A DNA stretch of 64,000 bases from positions 124,001-188,000 of the forward strand of contig NZ_JAPFBW010000003.1 in the NCBI RefSeq assembly GCF_026153205.1, given 5' to 3'. The first letter of the stretch is position 1, and the number at the start of each line of letters is the position of its first letter. The position numbers and the translations under genes were made by a program. Source of the stretch: Aquabacterium sp. A7-Y. Its GTDB lineage: Bacteria > Pseudomonadota > Gammaproteobacteria > Burkholderiales > Burkholderiaceae_C. The notes beneath the pieces were generated by a model that saw nothing but the letters and a program-made list of their open reading frames with translations, was not told where the DNA came from and made no database searches. Positions 47,000-55,147 of the stretch are shown in pieces.

Positions 47000-47593
47000 T
47001 CAGCCGTCCACCGCTGCGCGAAGGCTCTCGCGCACGCGCGACACGCGCGAACGCACCGTGCCGATCGGCACGCCCTGCCGCCGGGCCGCTTCCTGGTAGG
47101 TGTGTCCTTCGTCGATCACGCTCTCCAACGTGGTGCGCACGCGTTGCGGCAAGCCCTGTATCAGGTCCTGCGCGAGCCGCGCGATCTCCCGCGTCTCGGC
47201 CGCCCGCATCGGGTCGGCCAGCGGGTCGGCGACGTTCTCGAAGGCTTCCAGCTGTGTGTCTTCCAGGTGCTCCGCATGGTGCTTGCGGACATGGCTGCGC
47301 GCCATGTTGAGCGCAATGCCGAACAGCCAGGTGGAGGGTTTGGAGAGTCCCGAGAAGCGATGCGCGCAGCGCAGGGCTTCGACGAAGGTCGCCTGCGTCA
47401 CGTCCTCGGCGTCCTCGGGACTGCCGAGGCGGCGCAGCACGAACAGGAACACATGCTGGCGGTGTGCCCGGTAGAGCGCGCTCACGTCCAGAGACGACGA
47501 GCCCGCCGATGTATCGGCACCCTGTGCGTCGGCCTCGGGACCCGCATGGGCTGCTTCAAGGAAGTCGTTCACGAAGTCGGTCATCTTGTTCAT
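47000..47593 (-). CDS. hrpL: ECF sigma factor, HrpL-like
   Basis: 197 residues from ATG 47593; an in-frame ATG at 47584 is possible. Sigma-70 region 2: ALYRAHRQHVFLFVLRRLGSPEDAEDVTQATFVEALRCAHRF, with WLFGIALNMARSHVRKH. Region 4: LPQRVRTTLESVIDEGHTYQEAARRQGVPIGTVRSRVSRVRE. No anti-sigma gene is adjacent. It lies directly upstream of and divergent from the sctW operon, as hrpL does beside hrpJ in Hrp1 systems. Five hrp-type promoters found nearby are the expected targets. The gene symbol rests on this context, not on sequence alone. Confidence 0.87.
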   Translation of the reverse strand: MNKMTDFVNDFLEAAHAGPEADAQGADTSAGSSSLDVSALYRAHRQHVFLFVLRRLGSPEDAEDVTQATFVEALRCAHRFSGLSKPSTWLFGIALNMARSHVRKHHAEHLEDTQLEAFENVADPLADPMRAAETREIARLAQDLIQGLPQRVRTTLESVIDEGHTYQEAARRQGVPIGTVRSRVSRVRESLRAAVDG

Positions 47594-47637
47594 CCATCTG
47601 TCGGGCCGTCGATGCGACAGCCCCGCCCGACAAGCGA

Positions 47638-47654
47638 TGCAAGAACAAGGGCCA
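47638..47654 (-). promoter_or_regulatory. Sigma-54-like promoter upstream of the hrpL-like gene (tentative)
   Basis: On the minus strand: TGGCCC, 6 bp, TTGCA. The sigma-54 consensus is TGGCAC-N5-TTGCA, so spacing is one base too long and one -24 base differs. Its distance to ATG 47593 is suitable and two sigma-54 activators are encoded nearby. Confidence 0.35.
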
Positions 47655-47779
47655 GCGGGTCGCAGGCCGCCAAGCCTTGTGAACACTGGAATGGGAAAAC
47701 CCCACGCGACACACCTTGTGCAGGAACTTGGAAAGCAGCTGTGCCAGGCCCTCCAATCCCTGTCGGTGCCGGTCGGGAG

Positions 47780-47807
47780 CGAACCGAAATATCGCCAGCC
47801 GCACTCA
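47780..47807 (+). promoter_or_regulatory. hrp box of the sctW operon
   Basis: CGAACC (47780-47785), 15-bp spacer, GCACTCA (47801-47807). It has one mismatch in each half to the consensus, and the -10 half shares the GCAC form of the two chaperone promoters. It ends only 5 bp before ATG 47813. Confidence 0.6.
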
Positions 47808-47812
47808 TGCAC

Positions 47813-49006
47813 ATGAACATGAGTTTTCGCTCGATTCAAGGCGCGCCGCAGCCTGCCTCGCCGCAGGTCCGCGCGACCACGCTGCAGACCGAGGCCGGCG
47901 GCAAGGATCCGCTCGGGCGCCAGCAGCTGCTGCCCGGGAACGACGCCAGGAAACGCACCGGCGAACACCAGTGGACCCATTTCGCATCGGCCATGCGGCA
48001 GCACCATGCGCACGCCGCCGACGCCCCGGGTGCGCCCGGCGCCGGTGCGGCAGCGAACCGGGCGCGCAGCGCACAGCGTGCCGCCGACCGCTGGCGCGAC
48101 CTGTTTGGCGCCCGCGGCGGCCGGCGCCTGCAGGCGCAGTCGCTGAAGTTGCAGGAGCTCGCGTCTCAAGGCGAGGCGGCCCTCGATCACTTCCTCGACC
48201 AGGAGCATCCCGACGCGCTGGAGCGCCTGCTGCTGCTGCAGGTGGCTGCCGGGCGGGCCGAGCAGAACGGCGAGGACACCCGTGTCCTGGACGGTGCCAT
48301 CGAGCGCACCCATGCGAGGTCCGGCGACGTGCTCGCAGCCTTCGAGGCCACGGCCGAAGGCAGCAAGGCGCAGGCTGCCCAGGACGCCGCCGCCGGGGTG
48401 CAGCTGCGCAGCCTCTATGACAGCCTGGGCGGCGATGCGAAGGAAGGCGGCCTGAAGTCGGGCGAGGTGCTGCGCGCCTTGCTGAAGCAGCTCGGCACGA
48501 TGGATTTCGATCGGGCCTTCGACACCCTGCACAAGGGCACCTTGTCCGGCTTGAAGGGCCGCCCGGCCGCATCCGCCGAGCAGCGCGTGATGGCGGCGAT
48601 GAACGATGCCTGGGCCTTCGCCAATGCCAGGTCGGTGATGGCGACGGCGTCCGACATGAAGGCGCGTCTGGAATCGGCTGGCGCCAAGGTGGAGCGCGGT
48701 GTGCCGGAACTGGCCTCGTCCCTGCTGGAGGCCGCCGACAGCGCCGCCACCGACGCCCTGCGCCTGATGCTCTCGGTCTCCAACGAGCGCATCGTTGAGC
48801 AGCGCCCGCAACTCGCGCGCGGCCTGGCCGCTCTGCGAGATGCGGTCGCGGTGCTGCCGTTGACCTTGTGGCCGGCGCACCGGCTCGACGCACGGGTCGG
48901 GCTGCTCGGCAGCATCGACCAGCTGGCGGCGGAGTCGGGTGCCCCGCGAGGCCGCAGCGATGCGGCCGGTCTCGAAAAGGCGCTGCGTGCGCCGCGCGGC
49001 GCATGA
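47813..49006 (+). CDS. sctW: Type III secretion gatekeeper SctW (HrpJ/YopN family)
   Basis: 397 residues from ATG 47813; ATG 47819 is equally possible. N-terminal ~75 residues are flexible, as expected of a secreted gatekeeper. Residues ~75-290 contain the HrpJ domain of helical repeats (RWRDLFGARGGRRLQAQSL, then SLYDSLGG...GEVLRALLKQLG). The C-terminal ~100 residues resemble the TyeA portion. Such proteins sit at the export gate and set the order of substrate release. It is the first gene of the long rightward operon, directly after an hrp box. Confidence 0.85.
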   Translation: MNMSFRSIQGAPQPASPQVRATTLQTEAGGKDPLGRQQLLPGNDARKRTGEHQWTHFASAMRQHHAHAADAPGAPGAGAAANRARSAQRAADRWRDLFGARGGRRLQAQSLKLQELASQGEAALDHFLDQEHPDALERLLLLQVAAGRAEQNGEDTRVLDGAIERTHARSGDVLAAFEATAEGSKAQAAQDAAAGVQLRSLYDSLGGDAKEGGLKSGEVLRALLKQLGTMDFDRAFDTLHKGTLSGLKGRPAASAEQRVMAAMNDAWAFANARSVMATASDMKARLESAGAKVERGVPELASSLLEAADSAATDALRLMLSVSNERIVEQRPQLARGLAALRDAVAVLPLTLWPAHRLDARVGLLGSIDQLAAESGAPRGRSDAAGLEKALRAPRGA

Positions 49007-49031
49007 CACGGCCGCGGTCCGGAGAACAAGG

Positions 49032-49361
49032 ATGAACCGTCTGGTGATCTCTTCCATCGACCTGGCGATCGACCAGGGCTGCGCCGTCGAGGCGAGCGAC
49101 GAGCATTACGAGGTGGTGCTGGTGCATCAGGAGGGGCAGGAGCTGGTGCTGGCCATCGCGCCGCGCCAACCCTCCCGGGCCAGTGCGGAGGACCTGCTGC
49201 GCCGCCGCGGCCTGAACCCGCAGCGTTATGCACGCTGGCTGCCGGCCGCCCTGGCCGACGGGACCCTGGTGCTCGCGACCCGCCTGTCGGCCGGCCAGGA
49301 CGGACGGGCCGCAGCGCCCAGCGACGAGGAACTCGAACACGCCCGGGAGCTGATGGCATGA
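49032..49361 (+). CDS. Small T3SS protein, candidate chaperone in the SycN/Pcr2 position
   Basis: 109 residues from ATG 49032 with an AAGGA ribosome site. It starts MNRLVISSIDLAIDQGC, then strands HYEVVLVHQEGQELVLAIAP, then helices (SAEDLLRRRGLNPQRY). Sequence signature is weak. Gene order sctW - this - X - Y - V matches yopN-tyeA-sycN-yscX-yscY-yscV, so a chaperone for the gatekeeper is plausible. It overlaps the next gene by 4 bp. Confidence 0.7.
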   Translation: MNRLVISSIDLAIDQGCAVEASDEHYEVVLVHQEGQELVLAIAPRQPSRASAEDLLRRRGLNPQRYARWLPAALADGTLVLATRLSAGQDGRAAAPSDEELEHARELMA

Positions 49362-49822
49362 ACATTCAACGTCCCCGGCTCGACCCGGCGCTGCGCCCCG
49401 GCAGTGCCGGCCGCGCCCAGCGCAGCGCCGCGGCGGCCGACGTCGAGCGCCTCCAGCCCGGCGGCCTGGCACCCGATACGCTGGCGCCCGGCGAGGCCTT
49501 TTATCTCGAAGCCGCCGAGACGCCGGCGGAGATCGGCGAGCAGATGGCGCAGGCCTTCGGTGCCGCCTGCACCGTCGAAAGCCCGCTGTGGACCGGCGCC
49601 TCGCTGCCTCGCTTCAGGGCCCTCGAGCAAGGGCTGCTCGAGACCGCCATCAAGTCCCAGGGCCAGGACCGTCAGCAGCTGCTGGCGGCGATCCGCTCGG
49701 TGGAGGTGGCGGTGCAATACCGCCTGCGGCTGGAACAGCTGCGCGAGCCGGTGACGCCCCTGACAGACGACGAGGACGAGCTGCTGCTCGGCCGGGGAGG
49801 GCGCCATGCGACGGCAGGTTGA
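49358..49822 (+). CDS. sctX: SctX-like type III protein
   Basis: 154 residues. The long N-terminus is polar; the core ESPLWTGASLPRFRALEQGLLETAI followed by a helix (QQLLAAIRSVEVAVQYRLRL) resembles the YscX core with SLW and an amphipathic helix. YscX binds YscY and SctV and is needed for early export in Ysc systems. The overlap with the next gene (17 bp) and placement before SctV support the call. Sequence similarity is modest, so the symbol is tentative. Confidence 0.6.
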   Translation: MNIQRPRLDPALRPGSAGRAQRSAAAADVERLQPGGLAPDTLAPGEAFYLEAAETPAEIGEQMAQAFGAACTVESPLWTGASLPRFRALEQGLLETAIKSQGQDRQQLLAAIRSVEVAVQYRLRLEQLREPVTPLTDDEDELLLGRGGRHATAG

Positions 49823-50105
49823 ACGCGGCGGCGACGAGGCCCGCGAGACCGCGGTCGCCGCGGCCTGGGGTTTTGTGCACAGCCGGCAGTGGGACCATGC
49901 CCTCGCGGTGGCGCGCGGCGCGCTGCTGGTGTGGCCCGAGGATGTACGGCTGCGGCTGCTCGAGACGTGGTCGGCGATGGAGTGCGGCCTGCCGGTGCAG
50001 CTGCGCCTTGGCGACTATCCCGGCGACGGCGCCTGGGCGCCGCTGCTGCAGACCCTGCAGGTGCGCCTGGCGCTGCAGGCCGACCACGGCGGAGGTCCAC
50101 GATGA
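49806..50105 (+). CDS. sctY: SctY-like TPR chaperone
   Basis: 99 residues. The central part AAAWGFVHSRQWDHALAVARGALLVWPEDVRLRLLE is a tetratricopeptide hairpin, as in YscY. YscY holds YscX and docks at SctV. Its stop overlaps the sctV start as ATGA. The family call depends on context and one TPR unit. Confidence 0.62.
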   Translation: MRRQVERGGDEARETAVAAAWGFVHSRQWDHALAVARGALLVWPEDVRLRLLETWSAMECGLPVQLRLGDYPGDGAWAPLLQTLQVRLALQADHGGGPR

Positions 50106-52204
50106 ACGAGCTGGTCCTGAAGATCAATGCCTGGGCCGCGCAGGCCGCCCGGCGCGCCGAGCTGGTGGCCGCGGCGGTGGTGATCGCGATCGTCTTCATG
50201 CTCGTGCTGCCGATGCCGATCTGGCTGCTCGACGTGCTGATCGCGGTGAACCTGTGCGCCTCCGGCCTGATCGTGGTGGTGTCGATGTACATGCCGGGAC
50301 CCACCGCCTTTTCCACCTTCCCCTCGGTGCTGCTGCTCACCACGCTGTTCCGGCTGGCGATCGAGGTCTCGACGACGCGGTTGATCCTGCTCGAAGGCGA
50401 CGCCGGCCACATCGTGGAGACCTTCGGCAACTTTGTCGTCGGCGGCAACATCGTCGTGGGCCTGGTGATCTTCCTGATCCTCACGGTGGTGCAGTTCATC
50501 GTCATCACCAAGGGCTCCGAGCGGGTCTCCGAGGTGACGGCGCGATTCAGCCTGGATGCGATGCCGGGCAAGCAGATGTCGATCGACAGCGACCTGCGCG
50601 CCGGGCTGTTGACGCCCGACCAGGCCAAGAAAAAGCGTGCCGAGCTGGCGATGGAAAGCCAGCTGCACGGGGCGATGGACGGCGCAATGAAGTTCGTCAA
50701 GGGCGACGCGATCGCGGGCATCTTCATCGTCGTGATCAACCTGCTGGGCGGAGTCATGATCGGCGTCGTGCAGCGCGGCATGACGGCCGGCGACGCGATG
50801 CAGCTGTACTCCATCCTGTCCATCGGCGACGCGCTGATCGCCCAGATCCCGGCGCTGCTGATCTCGCTGTCGGCCGGCATGATCACCACCCGCGTCGGCG
50901 GCGAGGACGAGTCGGCGCACGGCGGCGCCGCGCCCGAGCCGCCCAATGTCGGCCAGCAGATCGTGCGCGAGCTGTTCCACGAGCCGAAGGCGCTGCTGAC
51001 GGCGGCGGCCATCATGCTGCTGTTCGCGCTGATCCCCGGCATGCCGACGCTGGTCTTCCTGCTGCTGGCGCTGCTGCTGGGGGCCGGTGGCGCGGTCGGC
51101 CTGCTGTCGCCCCGCGCCGAGGCCGAGCGGGCGCAAGCGGAGGATGCGGCCAGCGCCCGCAAGCCGCAGCTGGTGGACGCGCAGGGCTTCCAGATCACCA
51201 AGACCTTCATGGTGGTCTTCCACGAGAGCGTGCGCGGCACGCCGGAGGCCGAGGCGGTCATCCTGGCGATCCGGCAGATGCGCAACGGCATGGTGCAGGG
51301 GGTCGGGCTGCCGCAGTTCCCGGTCATCGAGTTCACCTACGACAGCAGCGTGCCGCCCGACCAGATGCAGTTCCTGCTGGTGGAGGTGCCGCTGGTCACC
51401 ACCCGGCTGCGGGTCGGCTGGGGCTCCACCACCGAGACGCCCGAGCGCCTCCAGGAGCTGGGCCTCGAGGCCCAGGTGGAGGAGCTGGCCGGCAGCCGCC
51501 GCAAGCGGGTCTGGCTGCGCCTGGACGATCCTCGGAAGCTGCAGGAAGCCGGCATCGCCTATGAGCGCTGGGAGAACGTGCTGGCCTCGGACATCGAGGT
51601 GGAGCTGCTGCGCAACTGCCAGATGTTCCTCGGCGTGCAGGAGGTCCAGCGTTTCCTGCGCTGGGCCGAGGCGACGGTGCCGGAGCTGGCCAAGGAGCTG
51701 GTGCGGGTGGTGGCCGCAACGCGGGTCGCGGACGTCATGCAGCGGCTGGCGCGCGAGCGCATCTCGCTGCGCAACATCCGGCTGATCCTGGAGTCGATCT
51801 ACGAGTGGGGCCAGAAGGAGCGCGACCCGGACCTGGTGGCGGACTACGTGCGCCTCTCGCTCAAGCGCCAGCTGTGCCACCAGGTGGCGCGCCAGGGCCT
51901 GATCCAGGCGGTGCTGCTGTCGCCCGAGCTGGAGGACATGATCCGCAGCTCGATCCGGCGCAGCAGCATGGGCACCTATGTCGAGCTGGACCAGGAGGTC
52001 GAGCAGACCCTGCTCGACAAGCTGGCCGAGTTCGGCGGCCACTGGGGCACGCAGCGCCAGGCGCCGGTGCTGGTGACGACCGCCGACATCCGGCGCCAGG
52101 TGCGCCGGCTGATCGAGGAGGAGTTTTTCGCGATGCCGGTGTTCGGTTTCACCGAGCTGTCCCAGCACTACCGGGTGCAACCCATCGGCGTGATCGAGAT
52201 CTGA
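50102..52204 (+). CDS. sctV: Type III export gate protein SctV (HrcV)
   Basis: 700 residues. N-terminal ~310 residues hold eight membrane helices and the FHIPEP signatures (FPSVLLLTTLFRLAIEVSTTRLILL, VVQFIVITKGSERVSEVTARFSLDAMPGKQMSIDSDLR). The cytosolic ring domain spans ~340-700 (RQVRRLIEEEFFAMPVFGFTELS at the end). A nonamer forms the export gate that receives chaperone-substrate complexes. The normal family length is ~690-710. Position in the operon fits Hrp1 order. Confidence 0.97.
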   Translation: MNELVLKINAWAAQAARRAELVAAAVVIAIVFMLVLPMPIWLLDVLIAVNLCASGLIVVVSMYMPGPTAFSTFPSVLLLTTLFRLAIEVSTTRLILLEGDAGHIVETFGNFVVGGNIVVGLVIFLILTVVQFIVITKGSERVSEVTARFSLDAMPGKQMSIDSDLRAGLLTPDQAKKKRAELAMESQLHGAMDGAMKFVKGDAIAGIFIVVINLLGGVMIGVVQRGMTAGDAMQLYSILSIGDALIAQIPALLISLSAGMITTRVGGEDESAHGGAAPEPPNVGQQIVRELFHEPKALLTAAAIMLLFALIPGMPTLVFLLLALLLGAGGAVGLLSPRAEAERAQAEDAASARKPQLVDAQGFQITKTFMVVFHESVRGTPEAEAVILAIRQMRNGMVQGVGLPQFPVIEFTYDSSVPPDQMQFLLVEVPLVTTRLRVGWGSTTETPERLQELGLEAQVEELAGSRRKRVWLRLDDPRKLQEAGIAYERWENVLASDIEVELLRNCQMFLGVQEVQRFLRWAEATVPELAKELVRVVAATRVADVMQRLARERISLRNIRLILESIYEWGQKERDPDLVADYVRLSLKRQLCHQVARQGLIQAVLLSPELEDMIRSSIRRSSMGTYVELDQEVEQTLLDKLAEFGGHWGTQRQAPVLVTTADIRRQVRRLIEEEFFAMPVFGFTELSQHYRVQPIGVIEI

Positions 52205-52291
52205 GGTCGCGGCACCGCAGGGACAGGAACCGGCGGCGCCGCCGCGGCACCCATGGCGGTGCTCCTTTGGTGGTCCTCCTTTCGACAGGTG

Positions 52292-53299
52292 ATGGCGAAC
52301 ATGCAATACGAGTTTCGCGTTCTCAGCGGCTTGCACCGTGGTGCGGCGCTGCCGCTCACGCAGCCGCTCCTGAGCATCGGCAGCGACGATGCGTATGACG
52401 TGGTGCTGGTGGATGCCGGCGTGGCGGCGCGGGCCGCGCAGGTGCAGACCGGCCCGGGCGGCTGGCGCTGCGTGTTCGATCCCGCGCAGAAGGCCGGGAC
52501 CGAGTGCTCCGAGCATGCCTACGGCGAGCCGGCGCGCATCGGCCCGGTCTGGGTGACGGTGTGCGGCGCCGATGCGCCCTGGGACTTCGACCACCTGCCG
52601 CAGCCGGCCGAGCCGGCCCGCGGCGCGGCGGCCGAGACGCAGGCCACGGTGCCGGCACCGGAGGCTGCCGCCCCGACCGAGACGCGGCCGGACCGCTCGG
52701 CGCGGCGACGCGCCCTGCCGGTGCTGGCGCTCGCGCTGCTGGCGGCCGGGATCGCCGGCGCCTATGCCGTGGTGCAGGGCGGGGCACGGCCCGAAACGGC
52801 TGCGGCCGGGGTGGGGCTGCCGGCCGGCGCGGCGGCCATGGCCGCCACGCAGGTCGGGGCGCGTCCCACCGCGCCGGCCGCCTCGGCCGTCGTGCCGGCG
52901 CCACCGCCGACGGCCGGCAATACCCAGCTGCAGGAACGTTTCCGCCACCGGCTCGCCGAGGCCGAGCTGTCCCGGTACGTGGATGTCGAGTTCGGTGCCG
53001 AGGGCTGGGTCGTCAAGGGCGGCCTGGGCGGCGAGGACATCCAGCGTTTCGGCCGCGTGCTGGCCGCCTTCATCAAGGAGCAGAACATTCGCTTCCCGGT
53101 GGAGGCGAAGATCACCGAGGCCGAAGACCTGCTGCCCTTCAGGATCCGCGAGTTCAGCGGCGGACCGCTCGGGAGTGTGGTGCTGACCAGCGGCGAGCGG
53201 CTTTATGTCGGCGACCTGCATGCCGGCTACCGCCTTGCGTCCATCCAGGGCCGCCGCATCGTGTTCGACGGCCGCCGTCGCGTCGAGGTGAACTGGTGA
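52292..53299 (+). CDS. sctD: Type III inner-membrane ring protein SctD (HrpQ)
   Basis: 335 residues from ATG 52292; ATG 52301 is the other candidate. An N-terminal FHA-like domain (LSIGSDDAYDVVLVD) is cytosolic. An Ala/Pro-rich linker precedes a single membrane helix at ~141-162 (RRALPVLALALLAAGIAG). The periplasmic domains (FGAEGWVVKGGLGGEDIQRF, FPVEAKITEAEDLLPF) follow. This is the SctD layout. It builds the outer of the two inner-membrane rings, with SctJ inside. Confidence 0.88.
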   Translation: MANMQYEFRVLSGLHRGAALPLTQPLLSIGSDDAYDVVLVDAGVAARAAQVQTGPGGWRCVFDPAQKAGTECSEHAYGEPARIGPVWVTVCGADAPWDFDHLPQPAEPARGAAAETQATVPAPEAAAPTETRPDRSARRRALPVLALALLAAGIAGAYAVVQGGARPETAAAGVGLPAGAAAMAATQVGARPTAPAASAVVPAPPPTAGNTQLQERFRHRLAEAELSRYVDVEFGAEGWVVKGGLGGEDIQRFGRVLAAFIKEQNIRFPVEAKITEAEDLLPFRIREFSGGPLGSVVLTSGERLYVGDLHAGYRLASIQGRRIVFDGRRRVEVNW

Positions 53300-54675
53300 G
53301 CCAGGCGCTGGCGGAGGGCGGGCCCGACGACACCCTCGAGGCTGCGGTGCAGCAGTGGCTGGGCCGGCTGCCGCAGCGGCCCGGCGTGCGCAGCTGGGGA
53401 CGCGTCACCGAGGTGGTGGGCACCCTGATCGAGGCGCGCATGCCGCCGGTGCGCATCGGCGAGGTGTGCGAGATCGTCGAGGACGCCGGCGCCCGCCAGC
53501 GGGTGCTTGCCGAAGTGGTGGGTTTCACCAGCGAAGCGACGCTGCTGTCCTCGCTCAGCCCGATCGAAGGCTTGTCCAACCGCAGCCTGGTGGTGCCCAC
53601 CGGCCGGGCCCACAGTGTCGAATGCGGGCCGCACCTGCTGGGCTGCGTGCTGGACGGCTTCGGCCGGCTCAAGTTCAGGGTGCCGGGCTGCAACGGCGAC
53701 GCCGAGGGCGGCTGGCGCGAGAGCGTGCCGGTGGTGCGCGAGGCTCCGGCGGCGACCGACAAGCCGCGCATCCACAAGCCGCTGGACACCGGCGTGCGCT
53801 CCATCGACGGCCTGCTGACGGTGGGCGAGGGCCAGCGCCTGGGCATCTTCGCCGGTGCCGGCTGCGGCAAGACCACGCTGATGGCGGCCATCGCGCGCGG
53901 CTGCCGCGCCGACGTGGTGGTGTTCGCGCTGATCGGCGAACGCGGGCGCGAGCTCAACGAGTTCCTCGAACACGAGCTGGATCCGTCCATCGTCGCGCGC
54001 ACCATCATCGTCTGTGCGACCTCGGACCGGACCTCGATGGAGCGCTCGCGCGCGGCTTTCACCGCCACCGCGATCGCCGAGTCGTTTCGCTCGCGCGGGC
54101 AGAGCGTGCTGCTGCTGGTCGATTCGCTGACGCGTTTCGCCCGGGCCCAGCGCGAGATCGGCCTGGCCGCCGGTGAGCCGCTGGCCCGCGGCGGTTTCAC
54201 GCCCTCGGTCTACACCATGCTGCCGCGCCTGATCGAGCGCGCCGGCGCCACCCGCGAAGGCGCCATCACCGCGATGTACACCGTGCTGGTGGAAGGCGAC
54301 AGCATGTCCGACCCGATCGGCGACGAGGCGCGCTCGCTGCTGGACGGCCACATCTTCCTCAACCGCAAGCTGGCCGAGCAGGGCCACTACCCGGCCGTCG
54401 ACGTGCTGGCCAGCATCAGCCGCACGATGGGCAATGTGGTGAGCCCCGAACATCGCAGCGCCGCCGCACGCTTTCGCAAGCTGATGGCCGACTACCAGGA
54501 GCTGGAGCTGCTGATCCGCCTGGGCGAATACAAGCCGGGCCAGGACCCGGCCGCCGACGCGGCGGTGCAGTCGCGCCCGCAGCAGCTGGAATTCCTCAGG
54601 CAGGACTGCCGGCACCTGACGCCGTATCCCGAGTCGGTGGCCGCCTTGCAAGCCATCGCCCAGGTGGCGGTATGA
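53296..54675 (+). CDS. sctN: Type III secretion ATPase SctN (HrcN)
   Basis: 459 residues. The start is GTG 53296, overlapping the sctD stop as GTGA; no internal ATG fits the family N-terminus. Walker A GAGCGKTT is at 187-194, Walker B LLLVDSLTRFARAQREI near 270, and GGFTPSVYTMLPRLIERAG and EGDSMSDPIGDEARS are FliI/HrcN signatures. It is hexameric and strips chaperones from substrates. Followed with a 4-bp overlap by sctO. Confidence 0.97.
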   Translation: MSQALAEGGPDDTLEAAVQQWLGRLPQRPGVRSWGRVTEVVGTLIEARMPPVRIGEVCEIVEDAGARQRVLAEVVGFTSEATLLSSLSPIEGLSNRSLVVPTGRAHSVECGPHLLGCVLDGFGRLKFRVPGCNGDAEGGWRESVPVVREAPAATDKPRIHKPLDTGVRSIDGLLTVGEGQRLGIFAGAGCGKTTLMAAIARGCRADVVVFALIGERGRELNEFLEHELDPSIVARTIIVCATSDRTSMERSRAAFTATAIAESFRSRGQSVLLLVDSLTRFARAQREIGLAAGEPLARGGFTPSVYTMLPRLIERAGATREGAITAMYTVLVEGDSMSDPIGDEARSLLDGHIFLNRKLAEQGHYPAVDVLASISRTMGNVVSPEHRSAAARFRKLMADYQELELLIRLGEYKPGQDPAADAAVQSRPQQLEFLRQDCRHLTPYPESVAALQAIAQVAV

Positions 54676-55145
54676 GACCGGCTCCCCGCCGTGCCGGTGA
54701 GCCGGAGGCCGAACGGTCGCCACCCCCGCCGGACAAGCAGCTCAAGCAGGTCCTCGGCATCTGGTCGGGCCGCCTGACGCGGGCCGAAGGGGTGGTGCTG
54801 GAAGCGCGGCGCGCGCGGGCCCGGGCGCTGGAGGACTTCCGCGCCGCCGTCGCGCTGCTGCGCGCGGCCCGGCAGCGTGCGCGCGACCACTGGGACGAGG
54901 CCAAGCGGCTGTTTCTGCAGCTGGAGATCTCGTCCGCCGAGTTCGTGCGGCGCCGGGCCGTCTACCAGAAGCTGAGGAAGCTGGTGCTGGAGCGACACGC
55001 CGATGCACAGCGCGCCTTGACGCTGCTGCGCGAGTGCCGTGCCGCGGTGCGGGCGGCGGAGGCCGCGCTGCGGGTGGTGCGCCGCCAGCGCGAGAAGTTC
55101 GAACTGTTCAGCCAGGCGCTGCAGCAACGCCAGGCGGAGGCTTGA
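54672..55145 (+). CDS. sctO: Type III stalk protein SctO (HrpO)
   Basis: 157 residues of almost continuous charged coiled coil (LKQVLGIWSGRLTRAEGVVLEARRARARALEDFRAA..., RRRAVYQKLRKLVLERHADAQ), after a proline-rich N-terminus. This resembles FliJ/YscO stalks that link the ATPase hexamer to SctV. Assigned by shape and by its place between sctN and sctP. Confidence 0.85.
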   Translation: MRPAPRRAGEPEAERSPPPPDKQLKQVLGIWSGRLTRAEGVVLEARRARARALEDFRAAVALLRAARQRARDHWDEAKRLFLQLEISSAEFVRRRAVYQKLRKLVLERHADAQRALTLLRECRAAVRAAEAALRVVRRQREKFELFSQALQQRQAEA

Positions 55146-55147
55146 GG

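Noticed and set aside
47723-47728. GGAACT upstream of sctW as its hrp -35 element
   Set aside because: No CCAC or GCAC element follows at 15-16 bp. The box at 47780-47807 fits better.
46895-47812. Upstream extension of the sctW frame (open from 46895)
   Set aside because: The extension is antisense to the HrpL-like sigma factor and lacks family similarity; the gatekeeper begins at 47813 or 47819.
50015-53221. A 1068-codon minus-strand frame opposite sctV and sctD
   Set aside because: It is a low-complexity, His/Gln/Arg/Asp-rich translation typical of antisense reading of GC-rich genes; the plus strand is a complete SctV.
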